A stretch of 64,000 nt of DNA from Streptomyces syringium. GTDB taxonomy: Bacteria > Actinomycetota > Actinomycetes > Streptomycetales > Streptomycetaceae. The notes beneath the pieces were generated by a model. It saw only the letters and a list, made by a program, of their open reading frames with translations, was not told the DNA's origin and made no database searches. Every line of letters begins with the position of its first letter. Positions within the stretch are counted from its first letter, which is position 1. Positions 44,266 through 53,288 of this stretch are shown in pieces. A program made the position numbers and the translations under genes. The stretch spans positions 1,674,001-1,738,000 of the forward strand of contig NZ_JAGIOH010000001.1 in NCBI RefSeq assembly GCF_017876625.1. The letters run 5' to 3'.

Positions 44266-45873
44266 ATGAGCACCCTGCAGAGCGTCCCGACCCTCGGGAC
44301 GCACCCGGCTGCCGGTTCCAACCCGAGCCGCGCCGAGACCCGGGACCGACTGTCCAACGCGACGTACGACCTCCTGGTGATCGGCGGCGGCATCCTGGGC
44401 ACCTCGGTGGCCTGGCACGCCGCGCAGTCCGGACTGCGGGTCGCGATGGTGGACGCCGGCGACTTCGCCGGCGCCACCTCCTCCGCCTCCTCCAAGCTCG
44501 TCCACGGCGGTCTGCGCTACCTGCAGACCGGCGCGGTCAAGCTGGTGGCGGAGAACCACCACGAGCGTCGGGTGCTGGCCAAGGACGTGGCCCCGCACCT
44601 GGTCAACCCGCTCACCTTCTACCTGCCGGTCTACAAGGGCGGCCCGGTCGGCGCCGCCAAGCTGGGCGCCGGTGTCTTCGCCTACTCCGCGCTGTCCGCC
44701 TTCGGCGACGGCGTCGGCAAGGTCATCTCCCCGGCGAAGGCCCAGGCCGCCAACCCGGGTCTGCGCACGGACAACCTCAAGGCCGTCGCGGTCTACTACG
44801 ACCACCAGATGAACGACTCGCGCGTGGCCGTCATGACGGTCCGCGCGGCCGTCGAGTCCGGCGCCGTGGTCCTCAACCACGCCGAGGTGACCGGTCTGCG
44901 CTTCACGCACGGCAAGGTGACCGGCGCGGAGCTCAAGGACCGCACCGACGGCACCGAGTTCGGCGTCAACGCCCGCGTCGTGCTCAACGCCACCGGCCCG
45001 TGGGTCGACCACCTGCGCACCATGGAGGACAAGGGCGCCGCCCCCTCCATCCGCCTCTCCAAGGGCGCGCACATCGTGATGAAGCGCAAGTCGCCGTGGA
45101 AGGCCGCCATGGCCACCCCGATCGACAAGTACCGCATCACCTTCGCCCTCCCGTGGGAGGACCAGCTCCTCCTCGGCACCACCGACACCGCGTACGAGGG
45201 CGACCCGGCCGATGTCCGCGCCACCGAGGAGGACATCCAGCAGATCCTCGACGAGGCGGCGTTCTCCATCCAGGACGCGGACCTCGACCGCGACCTGATG
45301 ACGTACGCCTTCGCGGGCCTGCGCGTGCTGCCGGGCGGCCCCGGCGACGTGGCCCAGGCCAAGCGCGAGACGGTCGTCTCCGAGGGCAAGGGTGGCATGC
45401 TGTCCGTCGCCGGCGGCAAGTGGACGACCTACCGCCACATCGGCCGTACGGTCATGAGCAAGCTCGCCAAGCTCCCCGGCAGCCCGCTGACCGAGGACAT
45501 GGAGCCCATCTCCAACCTGGTCCGCCGCACCCCGCTGCCCGGCATCTCCAACCCCAACGCGGTCGCCCACCGACTGCTGGTGGACCGTGAGCCCGGCAGC
45601 CGCATGGACCCGCTGACCGCCCGTCACCTCGCCTCGCACTACGGCTCGCTGTCCTTCGACATCGCGCGCCTGGCGAACGAGAACCCGGAGCTGGCCGAGC
45701 GCATCCACCCCGACGGCCCCGAGATCTGGGCCCAGGTCGTCTACGCCCGTGACCACGAGTGGGCCGAGACGGTCGACGACGTGCTGCGCCGCCGCACGAC
45801 CCTGACGATCCGCGGCCTGGACTCCGAGGACGTCCGCGCCAAGGTCAAGGACATGCTGGGCGACAAGGGCTGA
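44266..45873 (+). CDS. glpD: Glycerol-3-phosphate dehydrogenase (FAD-dependent)
   Basis: Membrane-associated flavoenzyme of 535 residues that oxidises glycerol 3-phosphate to dihydroxyacetone phosphate. The FAD-binding motif is YDLLVIGGGILGTSVAW, followed by ATSSASSKLVHGGLRYLQTG and LLGTTDTAYEGDP; GGKWTTYRHIG marks the C-terminal part. The ribosome-binding site (GAGGAG) is inside the last codons of glpK, and only two bases separate the genes, so translation is coupled. A 17-bp stem at 45904-45940 ends the operon. Confidence 0.97.
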   Translation: MSTLQSVPTLGTHPAAGSNPSRAETRDRLSNATYDLLVIGGGILGTSVAWHAAQSGLRVAMVDAGDFAGATSSASSKLVHGGLRYLQTGAVKLVAENHHERRVLAKDVAPHLVNPLTFYLPVYKGGPVGAAKLGAGVFAYSALSAFGDGVGKVISPAKAQAANPGLRTDNLKAVAVYYDHQMNDSRVAVMTVRAAVESGAVVLNHAEVTGLRFTHGKVTGAELKDRTDGTEFGVNARVVLNATGPWVDHLRTMEDKGAAPSIRLSKGAHIVMKRKSPWKAAMATPIDKYRITFALPWEDQLLLGTTDTAYEGDPADVRATEEDIQQILDEAAFSIQDADLDRDLMTYAFAGLRVLPGGPGDVAQAKRETVVSEGKGGMLSVAGGKWTTYRHIGRTVMSKLAKLPGSPLTEDMEPISNLVRRTPLPGISNPNAVAHRLLVDREPGSRMDPLTARHLASHYGSLSFDIARLANENPELAERIHPDGPEIWAQVVYARDHEWAETVDDVLRRRTTLTIRGLDSEDVRAKVKDMLGDKG

Positions 45874-45903
45874 CGCCCGGCCGCACCGCGGCACCGCATC
45901 ACC

Positions 45904-45940
45904 CGTCGAGGGGAGAGACGCAGCGTCTCTCCCCTCGACG
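45904..45940 (+). terminator. Terminator of the glpFKD operon
   Basis: Perfect 17-bp stem CGTCGAGGGGAGAGACG/CGTCTCTCCCCTCGACG with a 3-base loop, starting 31 bases after the glpD stop. No T-run follows. Confidence 0.85.
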
Positions 45941-46169
45941 CGTGTCCCGCCGGCGCCCCCGCCGGCCCGGGGACCGGCCGCGGGGGCGACTCCCGTCGTA
46001 CGGGGGCCGCGACCGCGGGACGCGGAAGCCGTAGGCTTGAGGTCGCACGCGGGAAGCGGGCCGCCGACGGGCGACCGACGGGCCCGCGGAACACGCGACA
46101 GAACTGCACGGAACTGCAACCGGCGGTGGCACGGACACCCGTTCCGCCCCGGTCGGAAGGAGGCGCTGG

Positions 46170-47222
46170 GTGATCGAGCTTGAGGGGGTTCCCGAGCTGA
46201 TCGACCCGGTCATGATCTGTGCCTTCGAGGGGTGGAACGACGCCGGGGACGCCGCCTCCAGCGCGGTCGCGCACCTCGACCGCGAGTGGAAGGGCGAGGT
46301 CTTCGGGGCGCTCGACGCCGAGGACTACTACGACTTCCAGGTCAACCGGCCCACGGTGTGGCTGGACGGCGGGGTCCGCAAGGTCACCTGGCCGACCACC
46401 CGGCTCTCCGTGGTGCGCACGGGCGGGGCGACACCGCGCGATCTGGTCCTGGTCCGGGGCATCGAGCCGAGCATGCGCTGGCGCTCGTTCTGCAACGAGA
46501 TCCTCGGCTTCGCCCACGAGTTGGGGGTGGAGATGGTCGTGATCCTGGGCTCGCTGCTCGGTGACACCCCGCACACCCGGCCGGTACCGGTCAGCGGCGT
46601 CACCTCCGACCCGGACCTGGCGCGCACCATGGATCTGGAGGAGTCCCGCTACGAGGGCCCGACCGGCATCGTCGGCATTCTCCAGGAGGCGTGCACGCAC
46701 GCGGGCATCCCGACGGTGAGCCTGTGGGCGGCGGTGCCGCACTACGTCTCGCAGCCGCCGAACCCGAAGGCGACCCTGGCGCTCCTCAACCGCCTGGAGG
46801 ACCTGGTCAATCTGCGGATTCCGCTCGGCGACCTGCCGGAGGACGCGCGGGCCTGGCAGCTCGGCGTGGACCAGCTGGCGGCGGAGGACAGCGAGGTCGC
46901 GGAGTACGTCCAGTCGCTGGAGGAGGCGCGGGACACCGCCGAGCTGCCGGAGGCCTCCGGTGAGGCCATCGCCCGGGAGTTCGAGCGCTATCTGCGGCGC
47001 CGCGACGGCCAGCCCGGACCGGGGCAGCCCGGCCTCGGGACCGACCCCGGCGTCGCCGACGGCCGGGATTCCTCGTACCTCCGTGACACCTCCAGCGGCC
47101 GCACACGGCCGCCGAAGCCACAGCCCAAGGACGAGTCGCAGTCGTCGGCGTCCGAGGATGACCCCGGCACCGGACCGGCCCCCGAGGGGCCGAACGACAA
47201 GGGGCCGGACGGCAAGGACTGA
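46170..47222 (+). CDS. PAC2-family protein (proteasome assembly chaperone-like)
   Basis: Protein of 350 residues with the PAC2/ATP-grasp-like fold family pattern: LIDPVMICAFEGWNDAGDAASSAVAHL, DYYDFQVNRPTVW, LVRGIEPSMRWRSFCNEIL and VVILGSLLGDTPHTRPVPVSG. The C-terminal 70 residues are disordered and charged. In eukaryotes PAC2 helps assemble proteasome alpha rings; whether actinobacterial members act on the proteasome is not established, though the window does encode a proteasome. GTG 46170 has GGAAGGAGG upstream. Convergent with mshC. Confidence 0.88.
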   Translation: MIELEGVPELIDPVMICAFEGWNDAGDAASSAVAHLDREWKGEVFGALDAEDYYDFQVNRPTVWLDGGVRKVTWPTTRLSVVRTGGATPRDLVLVRGIEPSMRWRSFCNEILGFAHELGVEMVVILGSLLGDTPHTRPVPVSGVTSDPDLARTMDLEESRYEGPTGIVGILQEACTHAGIPTVSLWAAVPHYVSQPPNPKATLALLNRLEDLVNLRIPLGDLPEDARAWQLGVDQLAAEDSEVAEYVQSLEEARDTAELPEASGEAIAREFERYLRRRDGQPGPGQPGLGTDPGVADGRDSSYLRDTSSGRTRPPKPQPKDESQSSASEDDPGTGPAPEGPNDKGPDGKD

Positions 47223-47281
47223 CCACCCCCTGAAGGCACCTCCCCAAGGCGCCTCCTGGAGGCTCCTGGAGACCGGTGACG

Positions 47282-47332
47282 CGACGGTGCCCGGGACGAC
47301 CGCGACCGACGCGGGCGTCCCGGGCACCGTCG
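47282..47332. terminator. Strong hairpin between convergent PAC2 and mshC genes
   Basis: Perfect 17-bp stem (47282-47298 with 47316-47332, arm CGACGGTGCCCGGGACG) and a 17-base loop. It lies 60 bases past the PAC2 stop and probably serves mainly that gene. Confidence 0.8.
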
Positions 47333-47368
47333 TCTTCGTGGCGCGGTCCGGCAACCGCCGTGCACGCG

Positions 47369-47413
47369 AAGGAGGGTGCTCCCCGGCCGTTCGAGCCGGG
47401 GAGCACCCTCCTT
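47369..47413. terminator. Second strong hairpin, mshC side
   Basis: Perfect 19-bp stem (47369-47387 with 47395-47413, arm AAGGAGGGTGCTCCCCGGC) and a 7-base loop, 24 bases past the mshC stop. Likely terminator for mshC and a barrier to readthrough. Confidence 0.85.
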
Positions 47414-47436
47414 GGGAAATGCGCGGGGTCAGCCCG

Positions 47437-48666
47437 TCACAGGGCCACGCCGAGCAGTGCGTCGACGGCCCGCGAGACGACGCCGGGCGCGCCCTCGTCG
47501 CTGCCGCCGTCGGCGGCCTGGGCGGCGGCCCAGCGGTCGACCGCGGCGAGCGCGGCCGGGGCGTCGAGGTCGTCCGCGAGGGCGTCGCGGATCTCCTCGA
47601 CCAGGGCGTCGGCGGACGGTCCGTCCGGGCGCGAGACGGCCGCGCGCCAGCGGCCGAGGCGGTCGACGGCCTCGGTCAGGACGGCGTCGGTCCACTCCCA
47701 GTCGGCCCGGTAGTGGTGGGCGAGCAGGGCGAGGCGGATGGCGGCGGGGTCGACGCCGTCACGGCGCAGCCGGGAGACGAAGACCAGGTTGCCCTTGGAC
47801 TTGGACATCTTCTGGCCGTCCAGGGCGACCATGCCCGCGTGCACGTACGTCTTGGCGAACGGGTGCTCGCCGGTGAGCGCCTGGGCGTGCGAGGCGCCCA
47901 TCTCGTGGTGCGGGAAGACGAGGTCGCTGCCGCCGCCCTGCACGTCGAAGCCCATGCCGAGGTGCTCGAGGGCGATCGCGACGCACTCGATGTGCCAGCC
48001 CGGGCGGCCGGGGCCGAGGGAGGCGCCGTCCCAGCTGGGCTCGCCCGGGCGGGCGGCCATCCACAGCATGGGGTCGAGGGGGTTCTTCTTGCCGGGGCGG
48101 TCCGGGTCGCCGCCGCGCTCGGCGGACAGCAGTCGCATCGCCTCCGCGTCGAGGCCGGAGACCGCGCCGAAGTGGCTGTCGGACGCGACGGAGAAGTAGA
48201 CGTCGCCCTCGAGCTCGTAGGCGGCACCGGCGTCACGCAGCCGCTCCACCAGCGGAACGATCTTGGGTATCGACTCCACGGCGCCCACGTAGTGCCGCGG
48301 CGGCAGCATCCGCAGCGCGGTCATGTCCTCGCGGAAGAGGGCGGTCTCGCGCTCGGCGAGCGCGGTCCAGTCGTCGCCGTTGGCGAGGGCCCGCTCGAGC
48401 AGCGGGTCGTCGACGTCGGTGACGTTCTGGACGTAGTGGACCTGCCGCTTGGTGTCGAGCCACACGCGCTGCACGAGGTCGAACGCGTTGTAGGTCGCCG
48501 CGTGCCCCATGTGGGTGGCGTCGTACGGCGTGATGCCGCAGACATAGATACGGGCGACGGGACCGGGGGCGAGGGTCACTCGCTCGCCGGTCGCGGTGTC
48601 GTGGATCCGGAGGTCGCGGCCACTGCCAGGCAGGGCGGGTACCTCAGAAGCGGGCCAGGCATGCAT
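47437..48666 (-). CDS. mshC: Mycothiol ligase MshC
   Basis: Enzyme of 409 residues related to cysteinyl-tRNA synthetase that joins Cys to GlcN-Ins with ATP in mycothiol synthesis. Class I synthetase motifs are present: [19 protein letters not shown] (zinc Cys and HMGH in place of HIGH) and [14 protein letters not shown] (KMSKS). It is shorter than CysS and lacks the anticodon-binding domain, and [14 protein letters not shown] is the typical MshC start. ATG 48666 has TAGGCT seven bases upstream and no good Shine-Dalgarno, so it may be leaderless. ATG 48690 is an alternative. Confidence 0.95.
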   Translation of the reverse strand: MHAWPASEVPALPGSGRDLRIHDTATGERVTLAPGPVARIYVCGITPYDATHMGHAATYNAFDLVQRVWLDTKRQVHYVQNVTDVDDPLLERALANGDDWTALAERETALFREDMTALRMLPPRHYVGAVESIPKIVPLVERLRDAGAAYELEGDVYFSVASDSHFGAVSGLDAEAMRLLSAERGGDPDRPGKKNPLDPMLWMAARPGEPSWDGASLGPGRPGWHIECVAIALEHLGMGFDVQGGGSDLVFPHHEMGASHAQALTGEHPFAKTYVHAGMVALDGQKMSKSKGNLVFVSRLRRDGVDPAAIRLALLAHHYRADWEWTDAVLTEAVDRLGRWRAAVSRPDGPSADALVEEIRDALADDLDAPAALAAVDRWAAAQAADGGSDEGAPGVVSRAVDALLGVAL

Positions 48667-48772
48667 GTCCTGAAGCCTAACCGGACGCATGTTCCGGATA
48701 CGAACCGGACTCGGCTCTTGGCCGAAGTCAAGCTCTTGCGCGATCTCGGCCAATCCGTACCGGCGGACCGTC

Positions 48773-49606
48773 TCAGACCGGCGGCCAGGGGATGGCGGGC
48801 CACTGGCCACTGGGCTCGCGGTGCCGCCCGGTCCGCAGGAGGTCCGCGACGCGGGCGCGCAGCGCCTCGATCTCGGCGGGGGTGATCAACTCGGCCAGAC
48901 GTGCGGCCAGGGGCCGCCCCTCGGCCAGATCGGCCGAAAGTCGCCGTAGGGCCTCCAGGGCCTCCTCGGGCAGCGGCTCGCCGGCCCAGCCCCACAGCAG
49001 GGTGCGCAGCTTGTCGTCGGCGTTGAAGGTCACGCCGTGGTCGATCGCGTACAGCCGCCCGTCGGCCGCGGGCAGCAGATGGCCGCCCTTGCGGTCACCG
49101 TTGTTGATCACCGCGTCGAGCACGGCCAGCCGCCGCAGCCGCACGTCGTCGGCGTGCACCAGCAGCGCGGTGCGGTCCTCCCCGACCTCCGCGAAGCCGA
49201 CGGCCTTCCAGCCCGGGCCCGGCTCCTCGCCCTCGACCAGCGCCAGCAGCTCCGCGCCGGCGGCCGCCTCCTCGTCCGGGCCCTCGATCCACAGCTGGCA
49301 CATGCCCTCGCCGTACGGGCCGTCGCGCAGCACCGTCGGCGGGATCAGTCCCCAGCCCATGGCCTCGGAGAGTTCGTACGCCGCCACCTCGCGCTGCGCC
49401 AGCGTCCCGTCGGGGAAGTCCCACAGCGGGCGCTCCCCGGCGACCGGCTTGTAGACACAGGAGGCGGTGACGCCCTCGTAGGTGACCGTGCAGTACAGGA
49501 CCGCGTTGGACGCCTCACGGACCCGGCCGCGCACCGTCAGCTCGCCCAGTGCCAGCAGCTCGTGCGGGGTCACGCTCCGCGGCGGTATCCGTTCTGGCGC
49601 GGACAT
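48773..49606 (-). CDS. SCO1664-family protein (phosphatidylinositol 3/4-kinase-like fold)
   Basis: Conserved actinobacterial protein of 277 residues. It begins [51 protein letters not shown], resembling a kinase N-lobe with Lys in VYKP, and continues [33 protein letters not shown], which looks like the catalytic NNxDRKxxH and metal-binding IDHG motifs of PI3/4-kinase-like enzymes. The substrate is unknown. ATG 49606 with GGAGGGAC upstream makes it overlap the DUF3090 gene by 37 bases, so the two are coupled. Its neighbour with phosphatase-like fold may be the functional counterpart. Confidence 0.85.
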   Translation of the reverse strand: MSAPERIPPRSVTPHELLALGELTVRGRVREASNAVLYCTVTYEGVTASCVYKPVAGERPLWDFPDGTLAQREVAAYELSEAMGWGLIPPTVLRDGPYGEGMCQLWIEGPDEEAAAGAELLALVEGEEPGPGWKAVGFAEVGEDRTALLVHADDVRLRRLAVLDAVINNGDRKGGHLLPAADGRLYAIDHGVTFNADDKLRTLLWGWAGEPLPEEALEALRRLSADLAEGRPLAARLAELITPAEIEALRARVADLLRTGRHREPSGQWPAIPWPPV

Positions 49607-50160
49607 ACGTGTCCCTCCGGGTCGAGCGGCAGGCTGCACAGCGGGCACGGCGGGCGGCCGGCGTTGACGACTTCGAGGGCACGCTTGGCGAACGCGCGGG
49701 CCATGGTGCCGGTCAGCCGCACGCGCAGCATCGGCGGACCGTTCGCCTCGTCCTTGAGCAACCGCTCCTCGGCCTCGGCGAGGTCTTCCTCGGTGTCCGC
49801 CGCCAGCTCGACGAGGGCCTGCGCCTCCACCACCATCCGCTCGTGCTCGCCGTCCCAGGCCAGTGCCATGGTGCCGACCCGGAACTCCTCCTCGACGGGG
49901 GTGTCCAGGGGGGCGGTGTCGGCGAGTTCGGCGGGGGCCACGGCCGGCACCGGGGCATTGCCCCCGGTGCGCCGGACCACCTCGTCCAGCAGCTCGTCGA
50001 TGCGCTCGGCGAGCGCCTCCACCTGGGTCTTCTCCAGCATGACGCTGGTGGTCCGGCCGGCCGCCGAGGCCTGGAGGAAGAAAATGCGGCGGCCCGGCAG
50101 CCCGACCGTACCGGCGACGAATCGGTCCGGCGGGTCATAGAGGAACACCTGACGGGACAA
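49570..50160 (-). CDS. DUF3090-family conserved protein
   Basis: Protein of 196 residues, known from actinobacteria but without assigned function. It starts SRQVFLYDPPDRFVAGTVGLPGRRIFFLQA, has a helical acidic middle (LVELAADTEEDLAEAEERLL) and ends with a zinc-knuckle-like [19 protein letters not shown]. The start is TTG 50160 with GGAGCAGGACG upstream, an unusual but supported choice. Probably an operon of three with the phosphatase-like gene before it and the kinase-like gene after it. Confidence 0.85.
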   Translation of the reverse strand: MSRQVFLYDPPDRFVAGTVGLPGRRIFFLQASAAGRTTSVMLEKTQVEALAERIDELLDEVVRRTGGNAPVPAVAPAELADTAPLDTPVEEEFRVGTMALAWDGEHERMVVEAQALVELAADTEEDLAEAEERLLKDEANGPPMLRVRLTGTMARAFAKRALEVVNAGRPPCPLCSLPLDPEGHVCPRQNGYRRGA

Positions 50161-50305
50161 CGTCCTGCTCCATTTGGTTCGGGTGGTCGGAGTGGCTGTG
50201 CGGCTCGGGGCGGGTCATGTGCGGTGCGGTACGGCCCGTTCCGGCGAGGCGATCACCGGCAGCGAGGCGGGCACCCCCGCCTCACCACCCTACTGCGCAC
50301 GACGA

Positions 50306-51001
50306 TCACGGTGCTCCCGCACCACCCCCGACGGCCGCGTCCCCCTCGCGCTCCGTCGGCGGCTGCCCGCTCGGGGCGAGATCGGCCAGGTCACCGGTGT
50401 CGCCGAGCCGCGCCAGATAGGGCCGCAGCCGGGTGTAGCGGATGGCCGTGACCGAGCAGGGGTCGACGGCGATCCGCTGGAAGAGATCGAGGTGGAGGCC
50501 GAGGGCGTCGGCGGCGAGCGCCTTGATGATGTCGCCGTGCGTGCACATGAGATAGACGGCGTCCGGTCCGTGGTCCCGCTCGATCCGCTCGTTCCAGTCG
50601 CGGACCGCGTCCAGTGCCCTCGCCTGCATGGCGCGGACGGACTCCCCGCCGGGGAAGGCGGCGGCGGAGGGGTGCTGCTGCACGACGGCCATCAGCGGCT
50701 CGTCGTGCAGTTCGGCGAGCTTGCGGCCCGACCAGTCGCCGTAGTGGCACTCCCCGATCCGCTCGTCGGTGTGCGACGGCAGCTCCGGCCGCGCGGCGAG
50801 CAGCGGTGCCAGGGTCTCCTGACAGCGCTGGAGCGGGCTGGCGACGGCGGCGGCGAGCGGCACGTCGCGGAGCCGGGCGGGGAGGGCGGCCGCCTGGGCG
50901 GCGCCGCGCTCGTCGAGGGCGACCCCGGGGGTCCACCCCGCGAGCACTCCCCCGGTGTTGGCGGTGGACCGGCCGTGCCGGAGCAGGATCAGCGTGGGCA
51001 T
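50306..51001 (-). CDS. Histidine phosphatase (phosphomutase-like, MSMEG_4193 family)
   Basis: Protein of 231 residues with the phosphoglycerate-mutase fold. The catalytic motif LILLRHGRSTANTGG supplies the phospho-His; CHYGDWSGRKLAEL and YLMCTHGDIIKALAADALG supply the acid and second His. It recurs with the DUF3090 and SCO1664-like genes in actinobacteria, as I recall. TAGGCT lies seven bases before ATG with no Shine-Dalgarno, so the first gene of this group is probably leaderless. Divergent from corA by 73 bases. Confidence 0.9.
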   Translation of the reverse strand: MPTLILLRHGRSTANTGGVLAGWTPGVALDERGAAQAAALPARLRDVPLAAAVASPLQRCQETLAPLLAARPELPSHTDERIGECHYGDWSGRKLAELHDEPLMAVVQQHPSAAAFPGGESVRAMQARALDAVRDWNERIERDHGPDAVYLMCTHGDIIKALAADALGLHLDLFQRIAVDPCSVTAIRYTRLRPYLARLGDTGDLADLAPSGQPPTEREGDAAVGGGAGAP

Positions 51002-51074
51002 GACGACCAGCCTACGTCCGTAACCGGGCGTCCCAGGCGCCCCTCCGGTGCGCCGGGGGCGGATTGGCGGAAGA

Positions 51075-52067
51075 ATGCCTGTCGTGATCGTCGACGTCGG
51101 CATTTACCGGGACGGGCGCCGCGCGGAGGGCCCCGCCGACCTCTCGGACGCGCTGCGGGAGGCGCGCGCCAAGGGGCACTCCTTCGTGTGGGTCGGGCTG
51201 TACGAGCCCACGGAGGACGAGTTCGACCTGGTGACGAACGAGTTCGAGCTGCACCCGCTGGCCGTCGAGGACGCGCTCAACGCGCACCAGCGGCCGAAGC
51301 TGGAGGTGTACGACGACTCGCTGTTCATGGTGCTCAAGCCCACCACCTACGACGACGCGGCGGGCACGGTCACCACCGGTGAGCTGATGCTGTTCGTCGG
51401 CGACTGCTTCGTCGTCTCGGTCCGGCACGGCGAGGGCAGCCCGCTCGCGCGGGTGCGGCAGCGGCTGGAGCACGAGCCGGAGGTGCTCAAGCACGGTCCG
51501 ACGTCGGTGATGTACGCGGTGAGCGACGCGGTGGTGGACCACTACATCGATGTGGCGGCGGCGCTCCAGGTGGACCTGGAGGAGCTGGAGGCCGAGGTGT
51601 TCGCGCCGGTCGGCGGGGACAACAGGAACACCGCCTCGCGGATCTACGCCTTCAAGCGGCAGGTCGTGGAGTTCCGGCGGGCGACGGTCCCGCTGGCCGA
51701 GCCGATGACCCGGCTCGCGGAGGCGCGGCTGCCGTTCGTGGACAGCGGTTCCCAGCCGTTCTTCCGTGATGTGAGTGATCATCTGACCCGGGCGAACGAG
51801 TCCGCGGAGGGCCTGGACCGGCTGCTTTCGGACATCCTGTCGGCCCATCTCGCGCAGACCGGCGTCCAGCAGAACGACGACATGCGCAAGATCTCGGCGT
51901 GGGCGGCTATGGCGGCCCTTCCGACGATGATCGCCGGGGTGTACGGGATGAACTTCGACCACATGCCGGAGTTGCGCCAGCCCTGGGGGTATCCCGCGGT
52001 GCTGGGGCTGTTGGCCGTGCTGGAGTTCGGACTGCACCGGCTCTTCAAGCGGCGCGGCTGGCTCTGA
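51075..52067 (+). CDS. CorA-type magnesium/cobalt transporter
   Basis: Membrane channel subunit of 330 residues for divalent cation uptake. A large cytoplasmic domain (FVWVGLYEPTEDEFDLVTNEFELHPLAVEDALNAHQRPKLEVYDD) precedes two C-terminal membrane helices; the first ends with the signature YGMNF in TMIAGVYGMNFDHMPEL. The C-terminus is basic (RLFKRRGWL). ATG 51075 is chosen at the family start. Active as a pentamer in known members. Confidence 0.93.
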   Translation: MPVVIVDVGIYRDGRRAEGPADLSDALREARAKGHSFVWVGLYEPTEDEFDLVTNEFELHPLAVEDALNAHQRPKLEVYDDSLFMVLKPTTYDDAAGTVTTGELMLFVGDCFVVSVRHGEGSPLARVRQRLEHEPEVLKHGPTSVMYAVSDAVVDHYIDVAAALQVDLEELEAEVFAPVGGDNRNTASRIYAFKRQVVEFRRATVPLAEPMTRLAEARLPFVDSGSQPFFRDVSDHLTRANESAEGLDRLLSDILSAHLAQTGVQQNDDMRKISAWAAMAALPTMIAGVYGMNFDHMPELRQPWGYPAVLGLLAVLEFGLHRLFKRRGWL

Positions 52068-52103
52068 GGGCGCGGTGCCCGGCGGCCGGGTCGCGGGGCG
52101 CGG

Positions 52104-52892
52104 TCAGGCGAACTCGGGGGCGGGCTCGGCGGGACCGCGCAGCGCGTCGAGGCGGTCGGGCAGCCGCAGACCGACCGTCCGCCGCCAGCCGCCGAGCCGC
52201 TCGTACCCGTACAGGGCACGGATGCCCGCCGTGAGCGCCGCGGACTTGGCCTTCGGCCACCTCAGGATGCGGCCCATGTGGCCCATCACCGCGAGGCTGA
52301 CGTCCCGGTAGACCACGATCTCGGCGAGCGCGCTCTGCTGGAGGGCCGACAGGATGGTCCGGCCGTATCCGGCGGCGGCGAGCCGCAGCAGCTCCTCGTG
52401 GCAGTAGGCGAGGTGGTTGGCCTCGTCGTGACAGATCATCTTGATCGCCCTGCCGACCTCGGGGTGCTCGCCGAAGTGCTTGGTGAGCATGTCCATCTGA
52501 TCGGAGGCGCGTTGCTCGGTGACCCGGCTGTGCGCGAGGTAGGCGACGATGTCCCGCTCGGTGAGCGGGGTGTCGGCGCGCAGCTTGGTGTGGGGAAGCC
52601 CGATGCCCCGGCGTTCGAGGATGGCCGTGTAATCGGTCTCCGGCGGGACCGGCACGGGCTCCAGCCCCCGTTTGCGGAGCAGGGCGAGGAAGATCCGGCC
52701 GTGCTTGTCCTCGTCCGCGCCGTGTCGTGCGATCTTGGGTGCGAGGGCCTGCAGCTCGGGTGGCACCAGCGCGGCGATCCGGCCGTTCTCCCAGCCCCCC
52801 TGCGCTTCGCCGCCGGCGGCGATGGAGCAGAAGAGCCGGTACGACTCGTCGTTGTCGAGGATCTCCTGGAACACGCTTCTGGCCGAGAGCAT
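52104..52892 (-). CDS. Ferritin-like domain protein
   Basis: Helical protein of about 262 residues. Two E/D-x-x-H-type motifs suggest a di-iron site: ARHGADEDKHGRIFLALL and ICHDEANHLAYCHEELL, with further Glu in GGEAQGGWENG and SRVTEQRASDQMDML. It resembles diiron oxygenases or ferritin-like proteins of unknown substrate. ATG 52892 has GGAGG at eight bases and is preferred over GTG 52901. The C-terminus is basic and may associate with membranes or DNA, but this is speculative. Confidence 0.8.
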   Translation of the reverse strand: MLSARSVFQEILDNDESYRLFCSIAAGGEAQGGWENGRIAALVPPELQALAPKIARHGADEDKHGRIFLALLRKRGLEPVPVPPETDYTAILERRGIGLPHTKLRADTPLTERDIVAYLAHSRVTEQRASDQMDMLTKHFGEHPEVGRAIKMICHDEANHLAYCHEELLRLAAAGYGRTILSALQQSALAEIVVYRDVSLAVMGHMGRILRWPKAKSAALTAGIRALYGYERLGGWRRTVGLRLPDRLDALRGPAEPAPEFA

Positions 52893-53288
52893 GACTGCCA
52901 CCTCCGTGCACGACGTCCCGAAGGCAAGTCAACTGCCGCGGTCGGGGCGCGGCAAACGCTCGGGCCGCGCGCTCGGCCGAATGCCGGACGGTGGGGAAAC
53001 GGCGAGGGAAGGACGAAGGGCCCCGCGGTGCGTAACCACGGGGCCGTAGGGGGCGTTGTCCTCGGTGACGGCCGTGGCGGGGAAGGCACCCCGAGCCCCC
53101 ACCACGGCCGCGGTTTGTCGTGCCGACTGCGGGCCGACTTTGTGCCGCCTGCGGCGGCGGGCGCCCTGCGGGCGCGTCCTCAATCGCCGGACAGGCTGCT
53201 GTGCTCTGTCCTCAATCGCCGGACGGGCTTGAATAAGCCCGTCCGGCGATTGAGGACACCGCCGCGCAGCGGAGGTGCAGCACCAGGC
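52893..53288. other. Intergenic region with several hairpins and repeat copy 3
   Basis: 396 bases. Near the ferritin-like gene is GGCCCCG-CGG...CCA-CGGGGCC (about 53019-53046), and after it GGCCGTGG/CCACGGCC (about 53070-53110). The distal part is dispersed repeat copy 3. These structures should stop transcripts from the LLM gene. No gene was seen. Confidence 0.6.
53144..53258 (-). repeat. Dispersed palindromic repeat, copy 3 (extended)
   Basis: GCCGCCTGCGGCGGCGGGCG module, then CGTCCTCAATCGCCGGAC (53175-53192), then a perfect 24-bp stem with 4-base loop: 53207-53230 with 53235-53258 (arm begins TGTCCTCAATCGCCGGAC). The TCCTCAATCGCCGGAC box is therefore duplicated here. Same orientation as copy 2. 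Confidence 0.88.
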
